7,967 nucleotides of DNA, taken from the NCBI GenBank assembly GCA_030151135.1, contig JASLEQ010000481.1:1-7967 (forward strand), written 5' to 3'. The notes beneath the pieces were generated by a model. It had not been told where the DNA came from, did no database searches, and was given only the letters and a program-made list of their open reading frames with translations. Each line of letters opens with the position of its first letter. The stretch's first letter is position 1. Both the position numbers and the translations under genes were made by a program. Positions 5,995-7,967 of this stretch are shown one piece after another. The DNA is from Candidatus Sulfotelmatobacter sp. Its GTDB lineage: Bacteria; Acidobacteriota; Terriglobia; Terriglobales; SbA1.

Positions 5995-6593
5995 CACATC
6001 ACCTGCCTATAGGTACGTTGAAGGAGCCTTGCAAGTTCCGCTCGGCCCCTATTTATTCTCGATTTCACGGTACCCTCCGGAACTCTCAAAACGGCGGCAA
6101 TTTCCTTGTAGTCCATATCTTGTAAGTCCCTTAGAATCACTGCTTCGCGAAGTTCTGGCGAGATTTTCGACAGCGCCTGATGGACTGCTTCCGACACCTC
6201 TCTGCTACGAACCCGGGCATCCGGCGGGGCAGATTGGTCCGGAATTTGCTCACTGAGCGGCTGGGAGTCTTCCCGGTCGGATGACGTGGAGTCCATGGAG
6301 TCGGTCATGCGGTCCTGCTTGGTCTTTCGGAAGTGGTCGACCAGCAGGTTCCGGGTAATTGTCGTGACCCAGGTTACGAACGCGCCTTTGGAGGCGTCAT
6401 AACTAGGAAGCGTGCGGTACATCTTGATGAAGACTTCTTGCGTGAGATCCTGGGCATCGTCGCCCGATCCCGCGAAGCGGTAGCAGATGTTATAGATTCT
6501 CCGGTTGTAGGTCTGCACGATTTCCTCCCAGGCGGCGGCATCGCCGGCGATACAGCGCCGGACCAGCATCGCGACCACCTGGACGTCTTCCAC
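5994..6593 (-). CDS. ECF-type RNA polymerase sigma-70 factor
   Basis: A 199-aa RpoE-like extracytoplasmic-function sigma factor that would direct RNA polymerase to a dedicated promoter set. Region 2 spans about 23-91. It includes the core-binding stretch DAQDLTQEVFIKMYR (46-60), then GAFVTWVTTITRNLLVDHFRK (70-90), which covers the -10 recognition helix. Region 4 spans about 134-190, with the helix-turn-helix DYKEIAAVLRVPEGTVKSRINRGR (161-184) for -35 recognition. The linker between them (about 91-133) is long and rich in Asp, Ser and Pro. No C-terminal extension such as SnoaL is present. The start is GTG 6593, with GGGGAG 5 nt upstream; the first ATG (6569) would remove eight residues and has no comparable site. 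It is first of four overlapping genes and is followed at once by its probable zinc anti-sigma factor. Autoregulation is usual for such pairs, but I found no convincing ECF promoter upstream. Confidence 0.95.
   Translation of the reverse strand: MEDVQVVAMLVRRCIAGDAAAWEEIVQTYNRRIYNICYRFAGSGDDAQDLTQEVFIKMYRTLPSYDASKGAFVTWVTTITRNLLVDHFRKTKQDRMTDSMDSTSSDREDSQPLSEQIPDQSAPPDARVRSREVSEAVHQALSKISPELREAVILRDLQDMDYKEIAAVLRVPEGTVKSRINRGRAELARLLQRTYRQVM
5999..6004 (-). promoter_or_regulatory. Shine-Dalgarno site setting the anti-sigma start
   Basis: On the minus strand AGGTGA overlaps the last codons of the sigma gene. It leaves 4 nt to ATG 5994 but only 1 nt to the alternative GTG 5997, which favours the ATG and the one-base stop/start overlap. 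Confidence 0.6.
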
Positions 6594-6598
6594 TTGCG

Positions 6599-6604
6599 CT
6601 CCCC
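6599..6604 (-). promoter_or_regulatory. Shine-Dalgarno site supporting the GTG start of the sigma factor
   Basis: On the minus strand GGGGAG lies 5 nt before GTG 6593. It decides for this start over the ATG at 6569, which lacks a site. Confidence 0.65.
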
Positions 6605-6915
6605 GGAGAACTTGCCGTTGACTGAGACAAAGGGCTATGACGAACGAGACCTAGCAAGCCCTCTCACTCAACAGTACGTTGTTCTAAGCCTTGCAGTTCG
6701 GTTTGCCGTAAGTCTATGTGAACACGGCATTGTAGCAGCGCGTGCGCACTTGCTCGGAAGTCATCTGATCCAATTCCTGAATCCCGTATCCGAACTCGCG
6801 AGGCATCCAACCTCTGACTTGGAGAGCGTTCCTCAAACGTATATCGTTGGAAGTAAGGCATTGGTCCGGCAGCAAATTTGGGGCGTGGATCATCGGGTGA
6901 TCTTGCGTCCGGAAC

Positions 6916-6921
6916 AGGTGG
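6916..6921 (+). promoter_or_regulatory. Probable Shine-Dalgarno site for the FecR-like gene
   Basis: AGGTGG lies 10 nt before ATG 6932. The spacing is on the long side, but the signal peptide that follows this ATG directly supports the start. Confidence 0.4.
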
Positions 6922-6931
6922 ATTCAAAGTT

Positions 6932-7967
6932 ATGACACGGTTTTTGCTTGGGGATTTTAACGGCAGCAAATCTCGGAAAATAGCGGGCGCACTGGCGGTC
7001 ATCGCCGTCATTGCAACATTGGCGGTATTCGCGGTGGCGCAGGATCAGGACGACCCGCCGTCGCGCGTCGCACGGTTGGGATATATGGAAGGCTCCATCT
7101 CTTTCCAACCGTCCGGAGAGAACGAGTGGGTCCAGGCAGTTCCAAATCGCCCTATGACCACGGGCGACAAACTGTGGTCCGATCGCGAGTCACGCGCGGA
7201 GGTGCAACTCGGTTCGTCGATGATTGACCTCGGCTCCAACACCGGATTCTCATTTCTTAATCTTGACGATCACACGATCCAGATGGAAGTGACCGCCGGT
7301 GCGCTCAATGTGCGCGTGTGGCGCCTCGATCACGACACCAATTTCGAAATTGATACTCCGAATCAGGCATTCACCATCATGGAACCCGGCCGATACCGCG
7401 TCGAAACTTCGGAAAACGGCGACTATTCCGTAGTAACGATTCGGGAAGGCGCTGGCGAATCGAGCGGGAACGGGCAAAGTTACTCGCTGCATGCGGGGCA
7501 GCGGACGACATTTCGCGGTACGACCTCTCTGAATGCCGATGTAGAACAGATAGGACCTCCAGACGATTTCGACAACTGGAGCGAGCGCCGCGAGCACCGC
7601 TACTCCGATTCGCCCTCGGCTCACTATTGCTCACAGCAAGTTGTCGGATTCGAAGATCTCGACGAGAACGGCGACTGGCAGGCAAATCCACAGTATGGAA
7701 ACGTCTGGTATCCGCGCGTGGAACGGGGATGGGCTCCGTATCATAACGGGCACTGGGCATGGATCGATCCGTGGGGATGGACGTGGGTTGATGATGCCAG
7801 CTGGGGCTACGCTCCATTCCACTACGGTCGTTGGGTGTCTGTCGGCAGCCGTTGGGGATGGGTACCGGGCCCGCGTGAAGTTCGTCCCGTGTACGCGCCA
7901 GCACTGGTCGCCTTTGTTGGTGGCGTCGGCGTTGGAGTGGGAGCGAATGTCGCCTGGTTCCCGCTCG
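6932..7967 (+). CDS. Exported FecR-domain protein with Trp-rich DUF6600-like region (3' end cut off)
   Basis: 345 codons are present and the frame is still open at the window end. A signal peptide is clear: basic residues at 13-16, a hydrophobic core at about 17-35, and a likely cleavage after AVA (34-36), giving an exported protein without an obvious further membrane helix. Residues about 76-175 fit a FecR domain (GDKLWSD...SRAEVQLGS...GALNVRVW...FEIDTPNQAFTI...GRYRV). From about 249 to 320 the sequence is rich in Trp, Gly and Tyr, with YHNGHWAWIDPWGWTW, WGYAPFHYGRW and RWGWVPGP, which resembles DUF6600 regions. A Gly/Val-rich stretch (329-340) follows. FecR domains in iron systems transmit surface signals to a sigma factor. 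Here the protein lacks the cytoplasmic anti-sigma half, so an envelope, surface or carbohydrate-facing role is more likely; that is inference. It is divergent from the sigma operon and could be its target. Confidence 0.85.
   Translation, partial: MTRFLLGDFNGSKSRKIAGALAVIAVIATLAVFAVAQDQDDPPSRVARLGYMEGSISFQPSGENEWVQAVPNRPMTTGDKLWSDRESRAEVQLGSSMIDLGSNTGFSFLNLDDHTIQMEVTAGALNVRVWRLDHDTNFEIDTPNQAFTIMEPGRYRVETSENGDYSVVTIREGAGESSGNGQSYSLHAGQRTTFRGTTSLNADVEQIGPPDDFDNWSERREHRYSDSPSAHYCSQQVVGFEDLDENGDWQANPQYGNVWYPRVERGWAPYHNGHWAWIDPWGWTWVDDASWGYAPFHYGRWVSVGSRWGWVPGPREVRPVYAPALVAFVGGVGVGVGANVAWFPL

Larger units (their letters stand above)
6594..6931. other. 338-nt divergent intergenic region between the sigma operon and the FecR-like gene
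   Basis: No credible gene is present; frames crossing it are extensions of shadow frames. It should hold promoters for both directions. On the minus strand TACAAT (6729-6734) is a fair -10, but no good -35 lies 16-18 nt upstream. On the plus strand TTGGAG (6819-6824) and TATATC (6840-6845) form a weak pair with a short 15-nt spacer. A perfect dyad GATCA-N5-TGATC lies at 6888-6902, 29 nt before the FecR-like ATG. I see no ECF-type GGAAC/CGTC pair at correct spacing, no riboswitch and no terminator. Confidence 0.6.

Noticed and set aside
6795..6802. CTCGCGAG palindrome in the divergent intergenic region
   Set aside because: An 8-bp palindrome in G+C-rich DNA is expected by chance, and nothing else supports it as an operator.
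6827..6834. GGAAC on the minus strand as an ECF -35 element for autoregulation
   Set aside because: No CGTC or GTC-type -10 lies 15-17 nt downstream, so the promoter pair is incomplete.
6333..6935. 200-codon plus-strand frame across the sigma gene start and the intergenic region
   Set aside because: It is antisense to the sigma-factor coding region for most of its length and has no family-like sequence. Its only special feature is that it ends just at the FecR-like start codon.

Overview
The window reads as chromosomal DNA of a soil-type Acidobacteriota bacterium, with Terriglobia/Koribacter-like as the best guess. This rests on the gene set: a zinc-finger anti-sigma factor, a B-box/LiaF-type membrane protein, a DUF4097 protein, and a FecR protein with a Trp-rich DUF6600-like tail. 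G+C is moderately high by eye. The assignment is inference, because no rRNA or lineage marker is present. No tRNA, rRNA, CRISPR, insertion sequence or phage gene was seen.

Region A (about 1-2614, + strand) is a tightly packed housekeeping/modification run. It holds the 3' end of an unidentified gene, a PhyH-type Fe(II)/2-oxoglutarate dioxygenase, the glutamyl-Q tRNA(Asp) synthetase gluQ, and cytidylate kinase cmk. The first three genes are separated by 4-nt gaps. cmk either overlaps gluQ by 4 nt or starts 47 nt after it, depending on the start codon.

Region B (2659-6593, - strand) converges on region A across a 44-nt gap. Read in its own direction it is a four-gene operon: an ECF sigma-70 factor, a membrane-anchored zinc-binding anti-sigma factor, a B-box zinc-finger protein with repeated LiaI/LiaF-type membrane modules, and a LiaF-type-membrane plus DUF4097 ('toastrack'-like) repeat protein. 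Every junction overlaps (1 or 4, 4, and 8 nt), which points to coupled translation and one regulatory unit.

Region C (6594-7967) is a 338-nt divergent intergenic region followed by a + strand gene, cut by the window end. It encodes an exported FecR-domain protein with a Trp/Gly/Tyr-rich DUF6600-like region.

The simplest reading is that regions B and C form a cell-envelope stress or surface-sensing module. The anti-sigma factor would hold the sigma factor at the membrane, the two LiaF-like proteins would sense or modulate envelope state, and the divergent exported FecR-like protein may be a target or partner. The individual families are known. How they work together here is inference.
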